DNA from: Agromyces lapidis
GTDB taxonomy: Bacteria; Actinomycetota; Actinomycetes; Actinomycetales; Microbacteriaceae
Assembly: GCF_009749405.1 (NCBI RefSeq)
Contig: NZ_WBIQ01000006.1
Location: 248,001-312,000, forward strand
Direction of reading: 5' to 3'
DNA: 64,000 bases
Below are positions 1-7,512 of the stretch, piece after piece. The position numbers were made by a program, and so were the translations under genes. How positions within the stretch are numbered: the first letter of the stretch is position 1; each line of letters opens with the position of its first letter. Under the pieces are notes generated by a model. That model ran no database searches, had not been told where the DNA came from, and saw only the letters and a program-made list of their open reading frames with translations.

Positions 1-351
1 GCCGACCCCGTGACCGGGGAGCGGCTCGCCACGGCGCTCGAATCCGTCGGCACGACGCTCGGGGTGCACCTCGGGCGCGAGGAAGCCGACATCGTGCCGA
101 TCGTCTCCCGCGTGTTCACGCAGGCCGAGTGGGACGAGATCGGCGAGCACGCCCGCGGCGAGTTTCCGAAGGAGACGATGCCGGTGCAGATGGGACTCAT
201 GATCGATGCGGTGCCCGCGGGGGAGCGCGACGAGTGGCTGCACGAGAACCTGCCGTTGCCGGTCCGAGCGCTCTGGTCGCTCGTCATGCGCCGCAAGTAC
301 ACGGCATGGCAGCGCTCGCTCTTTCCCGAGGGGATGCCGGCGCTCGCCTGA
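1..351 (+). CDS. Hemerythrin-like (HHE) domain protein, C-terminal part
   Basis: The frame is open from base 1, so this is the 3' end of a gene starting outside the window. The visible part has an HLGREE...IVP stretch matching the last HxxxE helix of hemerythrin/HHE domains, followed by the AEWDEIG and LPLPVRALW segments typical of actinobacterial cation-binding hemerythrin-like proteins. HHE domains bind a di-iron centre through His and Glu/Asp side chains. The upstream iron ligands lie outside the window, so completeness and function cannot be judged. An internal GTG at 10 could be mistaken for the start. Confidence 0.75.
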   Translation, partial: ADPVTGERLATALESVGTTLGVHLGREEADIVPIVSRVFTQAEWDEIGEHARGEFPKETMPVQMGLMIDAVPAGERDEWLHENLPLPVRALWSLVMRRKYTAWQRSLFPEGMPALA

Positions 352-419
352 GCGGCGTCGGCCGAGGCATCCACGTCACCGCGGTGGCAGCTGCTGCGAC
401 GAGTGTCGGCGGCGGGCGC

Positions 420-425
420 TACGCT
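420..425 (+). promoter_or_regulatory. -10 element of a leaderless promoter for the DUF1697 gene
   Basis: TACGCT lies 7 bases before the GTG at 433, which puts the expected transcription start on or next to the start codon. No Shine-Dalgarno-like sequence precedes that GTG. The same spacing recurs at several other genes in this window. Confidence 0.55.
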
Positions 426-432
426 CGCGCTC

Positions 433-993
433 GTGACCGAATGGATCGCCCTGCTGCGCGGGGTCAACGTGGGCGGGATCACCGTGCGTTCCGCCGAGCT
501 CGCCGCGCTCTTCCGGGAGCTCGGCTTCGACGGCGTGCGCACCGTGCTCGCCTCCGGCAACGTGGCGTTCTCGACGGGCGGGCCCGGCGCGAACAACGGT
601 GCGGCGGTGCCGCCCGAGTCCGGCTCGGAGCTGAAGTCGCGCATCGAGCGCGCGCTGTCAGACCGGTTCGGGTACGAGGCGTGGATCGTGCTCGTCACTC
701 GCGACGAACTCGAGCGGGTCATCGCATCGTTCCCGTTCGACGCCGACCGTGAGGGCTGGCACCCGTACGTCGTCTTCTCGTCGTCGCCGGACGCGCTCGA
801 CGAACTCGTGGCGGCGGCCGGCGGGCTCGATGCGGCCGACGACATCGTCGCCCGAGGGGTCGGCGTGCTCTATTGGCACAACCGCCGCGAACGTGGGGTC
901 GACAGCGCGTTCTCGAAGGTCACGGCGAAGGCCCGATTCAAGCCGAGCATCACGACGCGCAACCTGCGGACGCTGCGCAAGCTCACCGCGTGA
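433..993 (+). CDS. DUF1697 family protein
   Basis: Protein of 186 residues starting VTEWIALLRGVNVGG, the hallmark N-terminus of the DUF1697 family (usual length about 180 residues). The family signature LASGNVAFS follows, and the C-terminus has the conserved SAFSKVTAKARFKPSITTRN stretch. Function is unknown; the family is widespread and cytosolic. The frame is open upstream to an ATG at 403, but GTG 433 fits the family start and sits 7 bases after a TACGCT -10 box, so a leaderless start is preferred. It stands alone between the hemerythrin fragment and yebC. Confidence 0.85.
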   Translation: MTEWIALLRGVNVGGITVRSAELAALFRELGFDGVRTVLASGNVAFSTGGPGANNGAAVPPESGSELKSRIERALSDRFGYEAWIVLVTRDELERVIASFPFDADREGWHPYVVFSSSPDALDELVAAAGGLDAADDIVARGVGVLYWHNRRERGVDSAFSKVTAKARFKPSITTRNLRTLRKLTA

Positions 994-1052
994 GCAAGGA
1001 GCATGGGCGAGACATCCGGGCCGTGCGCCCGAGCGCGACCCGCGCGCTCGTC

Positions 1053-1058
1053 TAGAAT
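1053..1058 (+). promoter_or_regulatory. Candidate -10 element for the yebC-ruvCAB group
   Basis: TAGAAT lies 46 bases before the yebC ATG at 1105, giving a leader of about 40 bases that contains an AGGAG ribosome site. No convincing -35 box was seen. Confidence 0.4.
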
Positions 1059-1104
1059 GAACCGTCGGCGGGCGCCCCCGCCGAGAAGTCGATACAGGAG
1101 CAGC

Positions 1105-1860
1105 ATGTCCGGGCATTCCAAGTGGGCGACGACCAAGCACAAGAAGGCCGTCATCGACGCGCGCCGCGCGAAGTCGTTCGCGAAGCTCATCAAGAACATC
1201 GAGGTCGCGGCCAAGCTCGGCGGCGCCGATCTGAACGGCAACCCGACGCTGTACGACGCGGTGCAGAAGGCCAAGAAGACCTCGGTGCCGAACGACAACA
1301 TCGATCGCGCGATCAAGCGCGGCGCCGGCATCGGCGGCGAGGCCGTCGAGTACCTGAGCATCACCTACGAGGCGTACGGCCCGTCTGGCGTCGCGCTCAT
1401 GGTCGAGGTGCTGACCGACAACAAGAACCGCGCCGCAGCCGAGGTCCGCACCGGGCTGAACCGCAACGGCGGCACGCTCGCCGACCCCGGCTCGGTCGCC
1501 TACAACTTCACCCGCAAGGGAGTCATCGTGGTCTCGGGCGAGGGCACCACCGAAGACGACGTCATGATGGCCGCGCTCGAGGCCGGCGCCGAAGAGATCG
1601 AACCGCACGCGCAGGGCTTCGAGGTCGTCACCGATCCCTCCGACATGGTCGAGGTCCGCAAGGCGCTGCAGGAGGCCGGGCTCGACTACGAGTCGGCCGA
1701 CATCGAGTTCGTGCCGAACCTGAAGGTCGAGATCGACGCAGAGACGGCCCGCAAGGTGTTCCGTCTCATCGACGCGCTCGAAGACTCCGACGACGTTCAG
1801 AACGTCTACAGCAACTTCGACCTCACCCCCGAGGTGCAGGCCGAGCTCGAGGCGGAGTAG
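1105..1860 (+). CDS. yebC: YebC/PmpR family transcriptional or translational regulator (TACO1 family)
   Basis: Protein of 251 residues beginning [14 protein letters not shown], the defining N-terminus of the YebC/TACO1 family (about 240-250 residues). Members act as DNA-binding regulators or as ribosome-associated factors easing translation of difficult sequences; which applies here cannot be told. The ATG at 1105 has an ACAGGAG site 8 bases upstream, and the frame upstream of it is unrelated to the family. It ends 10 bases before ruvC, the common actinobacterial yebC-ruvC-ruvA-ruvB order. Confidence 0.95.
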   Translation: MSGHSKWATTKHKKAVIDARRAKSFAKLIKNIEVAAKLGGADLNGNPTLYDAVQKAKKTSVPNDNIDRAIKRGAGIGGEAVEYLSITYEAYGPSGVALMVEVLTDNKNRAAAEVRTGLNRNGGTLADPGSVAYNFTRKGVIVVSGEGTTEDDVMMAALEAGAEEIEPHAQGFEVVTDPSDMVEVRKALQEAGLDYESADIEFVPNLKVEIDAETARKVFRLIDALEDSDDVQNVYSNFDLTPEVQAELEAE

Positions 1861-1870
1861 GCCGATCGCC

Positions 1871-2500
1871 GTGCGGGTGCTCGGCATCGACCCCGGGCTC
1901 ACCCGATGCGGCGTCGGCGTGGTCGACGTCTCGCCGAACCGTACGGCGCAGCTCGTCGACGTCGTCGTGCTGCGTTCGCCGACCGACGCGCCGATCGAGC
2001 GGCGACTCGCGCGAATCGCCGACGGGCTCGAGGCGATCTTCGAGGAGCACCGCCCGCAAGCGGTCGCGCTCGAGCGGGTCTTCGCTCGATCCGACGTCTC
2101 GACGATCATGGGCACGGCGCAGATCTCGGGCGTCGCGATGCTCATCGCGGCGCGCCGCGAGCTTCCGGTCGCATTGCACACGCCCTCCGAGGTGAAGGCC
2201 GCCATCACCGGGTACGGCCGCGCCGACAAGAAGCAGGTCGGGGCGATGGTCGCGCGCATCCTCGGGCTCGAGTCGGTACCGAAGCCCGCCGACGCGGCCG
2301 ACGCGCTCGCGCTCGCGATCTGCCACGCGTGGCGCACCGGCGGGGTCGCCGGGGCCGCGATCCGCGATGCGGCGAGCGGCGGCGCACCCGGTGCGGCGTC
2401 GGCGGCGGATGCCTCGGGGCTCACCCCGGCGCAGCGGGCATGGCTCGCCGCGGAGCGCTCCGCGGCGGTGTCGGGGGCGGCCCGTAGGCTGAAGGAGTGA
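1871..2500 (+). CDS. ruvC: Crossover junction endodeoxyribonuclease RuvC
   Basis: Holliday junction resolvase of 209 residues. The four acidic catalytic positions of the RNase H fold are visible: D7 in LGIDPG, E68 in ALERVF, and D141 and D144 in [10 protein letters not shown]. The C-terminal 50 or so residues form an Ala/Gly-rich tail longer than in E. coli RuvC (173 residues), as often seen in actinobacteria. The GTG start at 1871 gives the canonical [10 protein letters not shown]-terminus. The stop overlaps the ruvA start by 4 bp (GTGA), which suggests coupling. It works with RuvAB to cut migrated junctions. Confidence 0.96.
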   Translation: MRVLGIDPGLTRCGVGVVDVSPNRTAQLVDVVVLRSPTDAPIERRLARIADGLEAIFEEHRPQAVALERVFARSDVSTIMGTAQISGVAMLIAARRELPVALHTPSEVKAAITGYGRADKKQVGAMVARILGLESVPKPADAADALALAICHAWRTGGVAGAAIRDAASGGAPGAASAADASGLTPAQRAWLAAERSAAVSGAARRLKE

Positions 2501-3117
2501 TCTCCTCCCTCCGCGGGCGCGTCCTCGCCGCAGCCGGCAGTTCGCTCGTCATCGACGTCGGCGGCGTCGGCTTCCAGGTCAACACCACCCCCGCGCTCGT
2601 GCTCGCGAGCCGCGAGGGTCACGAGCTCGCGGTGCACACCTCGCTCATCGTTCGCGAAGACTCGCTCACGATCTTCGGCTTCGCGACGCGCGACGAGCTC
2701 GAGGTGTTCGAGCTGCTGATCGGCGTCACCGGCGTCGGTCCGAAGTCGGCGCTGGGCGTGCTCTCCTCGCTCTCGCCCGAGCAGGTGGCTGAGGCCGTGC
2801 ATCGTGAAGACGACGCGGTGTTCCGCAAGGTCAGCGGCATCGGTCCGAAGACGGCGAAGCTCATCACCGTCTCGCTCGCCGGCAAGCTCGCGCCGCCGAC
2901 GATGCGCAGCACTGCGACGCCCATCGCCTCGGGCGGGGTCGCCGACAGCGTGCTCGCGGCGCTCACCGGCCTCGGGTGGACGGAGCGGGTCGCCGCAGAC
3001 GCGCTCGACGAGACGCTCGCCGAGGCGAGCGAGGCGGAGTCCGCCTCGGTGCCGACGATGCTGCGCCTCACGCTCGCCCGCCTCGGGCCCGCGCAGCAGG
3101 GCGGGAGGAGCCGGTGA
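2497..3117 (+). CDS. ruvA: Holliday junction branch migration complex subunit RuvA
   Basis: Protein of 206 residues starting MISSLRGRV. It has an N-terminal OB fold, two helix-hairpin-helix motifs ([11 protein letters not shown] near residue 76 and [11 protein letters not shown] near residue 110), and a C-terminal RuvB-contacting domain ending in a short basic tail. RuvA tetramers hold the four-way junction and load the RuvB motor. The GTG start overlaps the ruvC stop by 4 bp, and the gene's own stop overlaps the ruvB GTG by 4 bp. Confidence 0.96.
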   Translation: MISSLRGRVLAAAGSSLVIDVGGVGFQVNTTPALVLASREGHELAVHTSLIVREDSLTIFGFATRDELEVFELLIGVTGVGPKSALGVLSSLSPEQVAEAVHREDDAVFRKVSGIGPKTAKLITVSLAGKLAPPTMRSTATPIASGGVADSVLAALTGLGWTERVAADALDETLAEASEAESASVPTMLRLTLARLGPAQQGGRSR

Positions 3118-4154
3118 ACGGCATCGACGATCCGACCGACCCCGAGCTCGCCTCCGAGGCCGAGCTCGCGTTCGAAGGCGCGCTGCGCCCGCGCAGTCTC
3201 GAGGAGTTCGTGGGGCAGACGCGCGTGCGCGGCCAGCTGCAGCTGCTCCTGACTGCGGCGACCATCCAGCAGCGCACCCCCGATCACATCCTGCTCGCCG
3301 GCCCGCCCGGCCTCGGCAAGACGACGCTCGCGATGATCGTCGCCCACGAGGGCGGTCGCCCCCTGCGCATGTCGAGCGGCCCGGCGATCCAGCATGCCGG
3401 CGATCTCGCCGCGATCCTCTCGTCGCTCGTGCCGGGCGAGGTGCTCTTCATCGACGAGATCCACCGCATGGCGCGTTCGGCCGAGGAGATGCTCTACCTC
3501 GCCATGGAGGACTTCCGCATCGACATCATGGTCGGCAAGGGGGCAGGGGCCACTTCGGTGCCGCTCGACCTCGCACCGTTCACCCTCGTGGGTGCGACGA
3601 CGCGCGCGGGCCTCCTGCCCAACCCGCTGCGCGATCGCTTCGGCTTCACCGCGCACCTCGAGTTCTACGCCGAGTCCGAACTCGAGCAGGTGCTCGCACG
3701 GGCGGCCGTGATGCTCGGACTCGACACCGACCGGGCCGCACTCGCCGAGATCGCGGGGCGCTGCCGGGGCACCCCGCGCATCGCCAATCGGCTGCTGCGG
3801 CGCGTGCGCGACTACGCACTCGTGCACTCTGGCCGCGCCGATCTCGGGGCTGTGCGGGCCGCGCTGGAGCTCTACGACGTCGACCCCCTCGGCCTCGACC
3901 GGCTCGACCGCGCCGTGATGGAGACGATTCTGACTCGATTCGGCGGCGGTCCGGTCGGGTTGAACACGCTCGCGGTCTCCGTCGGAGAAGAAGCCGAGAC
4001 GATCGAGGCGGTCGTCGAGCCGTTCCTCGTGCGCATCGGACTCATCACCCGCACGCCGCGCGGGCGCGTCGCGACCCCCGCCGCGTGGCGGCATTTCGGG
4101 CTCGCCGAGGCCGCTCCCGACGCGGCAGCGGCACTTCCGATCGATGACCTATAA
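3114..4154 (+). CDS. ruvB: Holliday junction branch migration ATPase RuvB
   Basis: AAA+ motor of 346 residues, the usual family length. Visible are Walker A (GPPGLGKTT), Walker B with sensor context (LFIDEIHRM), the GATTRAG sensor 1 region, an LRDRFG arginine finger, and a C-terminal winged helix. The start is the GTG at 3114, inside the ruvA stop codon region; the frame upstream is ruvA overlap only. The stop TAA at 4152 lies inside a perfect TATAAT box that may drive yajC-secDF. Confidence 0.97.
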   Translation: MNGIDDPTDPELASEAELAFEGALRPRSLEEFVGQTRVRGQLQLLLTAATIQQRTPDHILLAGPPGLGKTTLAMIVAHEGGRPLRMSSGPAIQHAGDLAAILSSLVPGEVLFIDEIHRMARSAEEMLYLAMEDFRIDIMVGKGAGATSVPLDLAPFTLVGATTRAGLLPNPLRDRFGFTAHLEFYAESELEQVLARAAVMLGLDTDRAALAEIAGRCRGTPRIANRLLRRVRDYALVHSGRADLGAVRAALELYDVDPLGLDRLDRAVMETILTRFGGGPVGLNTLAVSVGEEAETIEAVVEPFLVRIGLITRTPRGRVATPAAWRHFGLAEAAPDAAAALPIDDL

Positions 4155-4176
4155 TCCATTGAGGCTCGTCCCTCAA
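4150..4176 (+). promoter_or_regulatory. Consensus -10 box followed by a start-site dyad (yajC-secDF)
   Basis: A perfect TATAAT at 4150-4155 overlaps the end of ruvB. Just downstream TTGAGG (4159-4164) and CCTCAA (4171-4176) form a 6-bp inverted repeat with a 6-base spacer at the expected transcription start. This could be an operator or a 5' stabilising hairpin. No good -35 box is visible. Confidence 0.5.
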
Positions 4177-4225
4177 CGCCACTGACTTCGTGCGCCTCGC
4201 GCACACCGGAAGGTATCTCAACCTC

Positions 4226-4618
4226 ATGACGTTCGACCCGTTCACTCTCATCATGCTCGCCGTGCTCGCGGTGCTGATCTTCTTCATGTTCCGCAACTCG
4301 CGCAAGCGTCAGGCCGAGGCGAAGGAACTGCAGTCGAAGGTCCAGGTGGGTGCGAAGGTGATGACCAACTTCGGCGTCTTCGGCACCATCCTCTCGATGG
4401 ATGAAGAGGAGAACCAGGTGCTCCTCGAGACCTCGCCCGGCACGATCCTGACCGTGCACCGCCAGACCGTCGCGCGCGTCGTCGAGCCCGCCGAGGGCAC
4501 CGACGAGGAGCCGGCAGCGGTCGAGGGCGAGCCCGAGTTCGGTGAGCGCGTCTCCGACGCCGCCGACGAGACTCCGACCACCGACGAGACGCCCGACACC
4601 AAGAAGTCGGACGACTAA
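4226..4618 (+). CDS. yajC: Preprotein translocase subunit YajC
   Basis: Small membrane protein of 130 residues. It has one N-terminal transmembrane helix (about residues 6-24, rich in Leu/Ile/Val/Phe) followed by RNSRKRQ and the YajC domain core (VQVGAKVMTNFGVFGTI). The C-terminal 40 residues are an acidic Glu/Asp/Thr-rich tail. YajC associates with SecD and SecF at the SecYEG channel. The ATG at 4226 gives the short N-terminus expected for the family; an upstream in-frame start at 4190 would add 12 hydrophilic residues. Confidence 0.9.
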   Translation: MTFDPFTLIMLAVLAVLIFFMFRNSRKRQAEAKELQSKVQVGAKVMTNFGVFGTILSMDEEENQVLLETSPGTILTVHRQTVARVVEPAEGTDEEPAAVEGEPEFGERVSDAADETPTTDETPDTKKSDD

Positions 4619-4637
4619 GACTCACCCCCGAGGCTCG

Positions 4638-4659
4638 GCCCGCGCACTGCTGCGCGGGC
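4638..4659 (+). promoter_or_regulatory. Hairpin between yajC and secD
   Basis: GCCCGCGCA (4638-4646) and TGCGCGGGC (4651-4659) form a perfect 9-bp stem with a CTGC loop, 22 bases before the secD start. There is no T-rich tail. It may be an attenuator, an RNA-processing site, or a modulator of secD translation. Confidence 0.4.
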
Positions 4660-4681
4660 TCCTGCAGAGAAAGCAGAACAC

Positions 4682-6421
4682 GTGGCTGCACCATCGAAGC
4701 GGTCATCCCGGCCGACGCCCGTCCGCAAGGCCTGGCGGTCCCTCACCTGGCTGGGCGTCATCATCGCGCTCCTGTTCGGTATCAACGCGGCCGGGGTGAT
4801 CTGGGGCGAAGGCTCCTGGACCCCGAAGCTGGCGCTCGACCTGGAGGGCGGCACGCAGATCATCCTCGCCCCGCAGGTCGAATCGGGCGCCGATGTCTCG
4901 CAGGAGCAGCTCGACCAGGCGGTGTCGATCATCCGTCAGCGCGTCGACGCCTCCGGCGTGGCCGAAGCCGAGATCAACACCGAGGGTGACAACGTCGTCG
5001 TCCGCATCCCGGGAGAGCTCGACGAGCAGACGCGCGCCCGCATCGAGCAGTCTGCGAAGCTCGAGCTGCGCGCTGTCCTGCTCGCCGACGCGGCGACGAA
5101 CCAGACGATCGAGCCGAGTGGGAGCCCCTCGCCGAGCGACGCGCCCGAAACGGAGCTCGAGTCGACGCCGACGGCGGTGCCGACCGACGGCAGCGACCCG
5201 GCATGGGTCACCCCGGCACTCCAGGCCGAGTTCGACTCGTACAACTGCTCGCAGCTCGACGAGAACACCGAGATCGCCCCGGCCGACGAGCCGCTCGTGA
5301 CCTGCGACGTGAGCCGCACCGCGAAGTACCTGCTCGGACCGGTCGAGGCGAGCGGCGAGAACATCGTCGACGCGACGAACGGCATGGTGCAGACGCAGAC
5401 CGGCGCCTCCACCGGCCAGTGGGCCGTCAACATCGTCTTCGACGATGAGGGCACCGAGGACTTCGCGAAGGTCTCGACCCGACTGTTCGGCCTCCAGGGC
5501 CAGACACCCCGAGACCAGTTCGCGTTCGTGCTCGACGGTGCGGTGCTCACCGCTCCCGCCATGAACGGCGCGATCACCGACGGCCGTCCGCAGATCACCG
5601 GCAGCTTCACCCAGGAGAGCTCGAAGGCGCTCGCCGACCAGCTCAAGTTCGGTGCGCTCCCGATCAGCTTCACGGTGCAGTCGACCGAGACGATCTCGCC
5701 GACGCTGGGCACCTCGCAGCTCCAGTCGGGCCTGCTCGCAGGCCTCATCGGCCTCATCCTCGTCGTCATCTACACGCTGTTCCAGTACCGTGCGCTCGGC
5801 TCCGTGACGATCGCGTCGCTCGTGATCGCGGCGGTCATCACCTACCTCACGATCACGATCCTGTCGTGGCGCGAAGGCTATCGCCTCTCGCTCGCGGGCA
5901 TCGCCGGCCTCATCGTGGCGATCGGTTTCACGGCCGACTCGTTCATCGTGTACTTCGAACGAGTCCGAGACGAGCTCCGCGACGGCCGCCCGCTCGTCGG
6001 AGCCGTGGAGGCCGGCTGGAAGCGCGCGTTCCGCACGATCCTCGCCTCGAAGGGCGTGAACCTCCTCGCCGCGGTCGTGCTGTTCATCCTCGCGGTCGGC
6101 AGCGTCAAGGGCTTCGCCTACACGCTCGGTATCACCACGGTCATCGACGTCATCGTCGTGATCCTCTTCACCCACCCGATGCTGCAACTGCTCGCGCAGA
6201 CGCGGTTCTTCTCCAGCGGCAACCCGTGGTCGGGTCTCGACCCGAACGCGCTCGGTGCCGTCTACCGGGGCCGTGCCGAGTTCCGCAAGCCCACCGCCGA
6301 GGTGGCGGGCAAGAAGGCGGCCTCGAGCGCCAAGGAGGCGCAGCGGCGCCAGACGATCGCCGAGCGGAAGGCCGCGGCGGTCGGTGCCGGCGATACTTCG
6401 AACGAAGGGAAGGAGTCCTGA
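4682..6421 (+). CDS. secD: Protein translocase subunit SecD
   Basis: Membrane protein of 579 residues. Order: a short basic N-terminus, first transmembrane helix (about 22-42), a large extracytoplasmic region beginning with the LALDLEGGTQI family motif, then five further helices from about residue 340 on, and a 70-residue basic Ala-rich cytoplasmic tail. SecD with SecF uses the proton motive force to help complete protein export. The extracytoplasmic part carries a Pro/Ser/Thr/Glu-rich insert of roughly 60 residues followed by two cysteines (C189, C208). GTG start; the stop shares one base with secF (TGATG). Confidence 0.95.
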   Translation: MAAPSKRSSRPTPVRKAWRSLTWLGVIIALLFGINAAGVIWGEGSWTPKLALDLEGGTQIILAPQVESGADVSQEQLDQAVSIIRQRVDASGVAEAEINTEGDNVVVRIPGELDEQTRARIEQSAKLELRAVLLADAATNQTIEPSGSPSPSDAPETELESTPTAVPTDGSDPAWVTPALQAEFDSYNCSQLDENTEIAPADEPLVTCDVSRTAKYLLGPVEASGENIVDATNGMVQTQTGASTGQWAVNIVFDDEGTEDFAKVSTRLFGLQGQTPRDQFAFVLDGAVLTAPAMNGAITDGRPQITGSFTQESSKALADQLKFGALPISFTVQSTETISPTLGTSQLQSGLLAGLIGLILVVIYTLFQYRALGSVTIASLVIAAVITYLTITILSWREGYRLSLAGIAGLIVAIGFTADSFIVYFERVRDELRDGRPLVGAVEAGWKRAFRTILASKGVNLLAAVVLFILAVGSVKGFAYTLGITTVIDVIVVILFTHPMLQLLAQTRFFSSGNPWSGLDPNALGAVYRGRAEFRKPTAEVAGKKAASSAKEAQRRQTIAERKAAAVGAGDTSNEGKES

Positions 6422-7437
6422 TGGCGAACCGTCTGACCACCTTCGGCAATGACCTCTACACCGGCAAGCGCTCGTTCAACTTCGTCGGCGGCCGCAAGAA
6501 GTGGTACGCGATCATCGGCGTGTTCGTGCTGCTCTCGGTCGTCGTCCCGCTCTTCACCGGGGTGAACTTCAGCATCGAGTTCCGCGGCGGATCGCAGTTC
6601 CAGATCTCCGGCGTCGAGAACGCCACCGCCGAGCCCGCGATCGAGGCCGTCGAGTCGGTGGTACCCGAAGCGACCACGAAGGTCACCGTCGTCGGCGGCA
6701 CCGGTGTGCGCGTGCAGACCGACCAGCTCTCGCAGGACGAGTCGCACGAGGTGAGCACGGCGCTGGCCGAGGCCTACGACGTGCCCGAGTCCGAGGTGAC
6801 GAGTTCGTTCATCGGTCCGACCTGGGGTGCCGATGTCACCCGGCAGGCCGTACTCGGCCTGATCGCCTTCGTGCTGCTCGCCGCAGTCGTCATGGCGCTG
6901 TACTTCCGCACGTGGAAGATGTCGGCGGCGGCGATCATCGCGCTCATGGTCGACCTCGTCGTGACGACGGGCATCTATGCCGCGGTCGGCTTCGAGATCA
7001 GCCCCGCGGCGATGATCGGTATCCTCACGATCCTCAGCTACTCGCTTTACGACACCGTCGTGGTCTTCGACAAGATCCGTGAGAACACCGCCGAAGACGG
7101 GCAGGAGTCGCGTCGCACCTTCGCCGAGTCGGTGAACCTCGCCGTCAATCAGACTCTGGTGCGTTCCATCAACACGAGCGTGGTCGCAGCACTGCCGGTC
7201 GCGGCGATCCTCTTCATCGGTGCCGGTGTGCTCGGTGCCGACACGCTCCGCGACATCTCGCTGGCTCTGCTCATCGGCATCCTGGTCGGCACCTGGTCGA
7301 CCGTGTTCCTCGCGGCGCCGCTGTATTCGCAGCTGCGCGAGGGTGAGCCGGCGATCCGCCGACACGACCAGAAGGTGCTGAAGGAGCGCGAGCGCGCCGG
7401 GGCTTCGGCCTCGGCAGAGGCCCTGCCGACCGCATGA
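6421..7437 (+). CDS. secF: Protein translocase subunit SecF
   Basis: Membrane protein of 338 residues with six predicted helices. It has the SecF-type extracytoplasmic motif IEFRGGSQF after the first helix, and the conserved SYSLYDTVVVFDKIREN segment around helices 4-5. It partners SecD in post-translocational export. The ATG overlaps the secD TGA by one base, which implies coupled synthesis of the pair. It is followed by about 75 bases and the rel gene. Confidence 0.96.
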   Translation: MANRLTTFGNDLYTGKRSFNFVGGRKKWYAIIGVFVLLSVVVPLFTGVNFSIEFRGGSQFQISGVENATAEPAIEAVESVVPEATTKVTVVGGTGVRVQTDQLSQDESHEVSTALAEAYDVPESEVTSSFIGPTWGADVTRQAVLGLIAFVLLAAVVMALYFRTWKMSAAAIIALMVDLVVTTGIYAAVGFEISPAAMIGILTILSYSLYDTVVVFDKIRENTAEDGQESRRTFAESVNLAVNQTLVRSINTSVVAALPVAAILFIGAGVLGADTLRDISLALLIGILVGTWSTVFLAAPLYSQLREGEPAIRRHDQKVLKERERAGASASAEALPTA

Positions 7438-7467
7438 CGTTCGCCCCCGGCGTTCCTCCCCGTGCAC

Positions 7468-7512
7468 GCCTCACCCTCCGGAGCGGTGATAATTGAGTTC
7501 TGGAGGTGAGGC
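7468..7512 (+). promoter_or_regulatory. Rel 5' region: -10 box inside an inverted repeat that includes the ribosome site
   Basis: GCCTCACC (7468-7475) is the exact complement of GGTGAGGC (7505-7512), which directly abuts the rel GTG at 7513 and contains most of the GGAGGTGAGG ribosome site. A GATAAT -10-like box (7488-7493) sits in the 29-base spacer. In a transcript arriving from secF the left arm could mask the ribosome site; a transcript starting at the local promoter would lack that arm. Confidence 0.4.

Noticed and set aside
1003-1104. N-terminal extension of YebC by 34 residues
   Set aside because: The extension is Arg/Pro/Ala-rich, unlike the family, and contains the likely -10 box and ribosome site of the true ATG at 1105.
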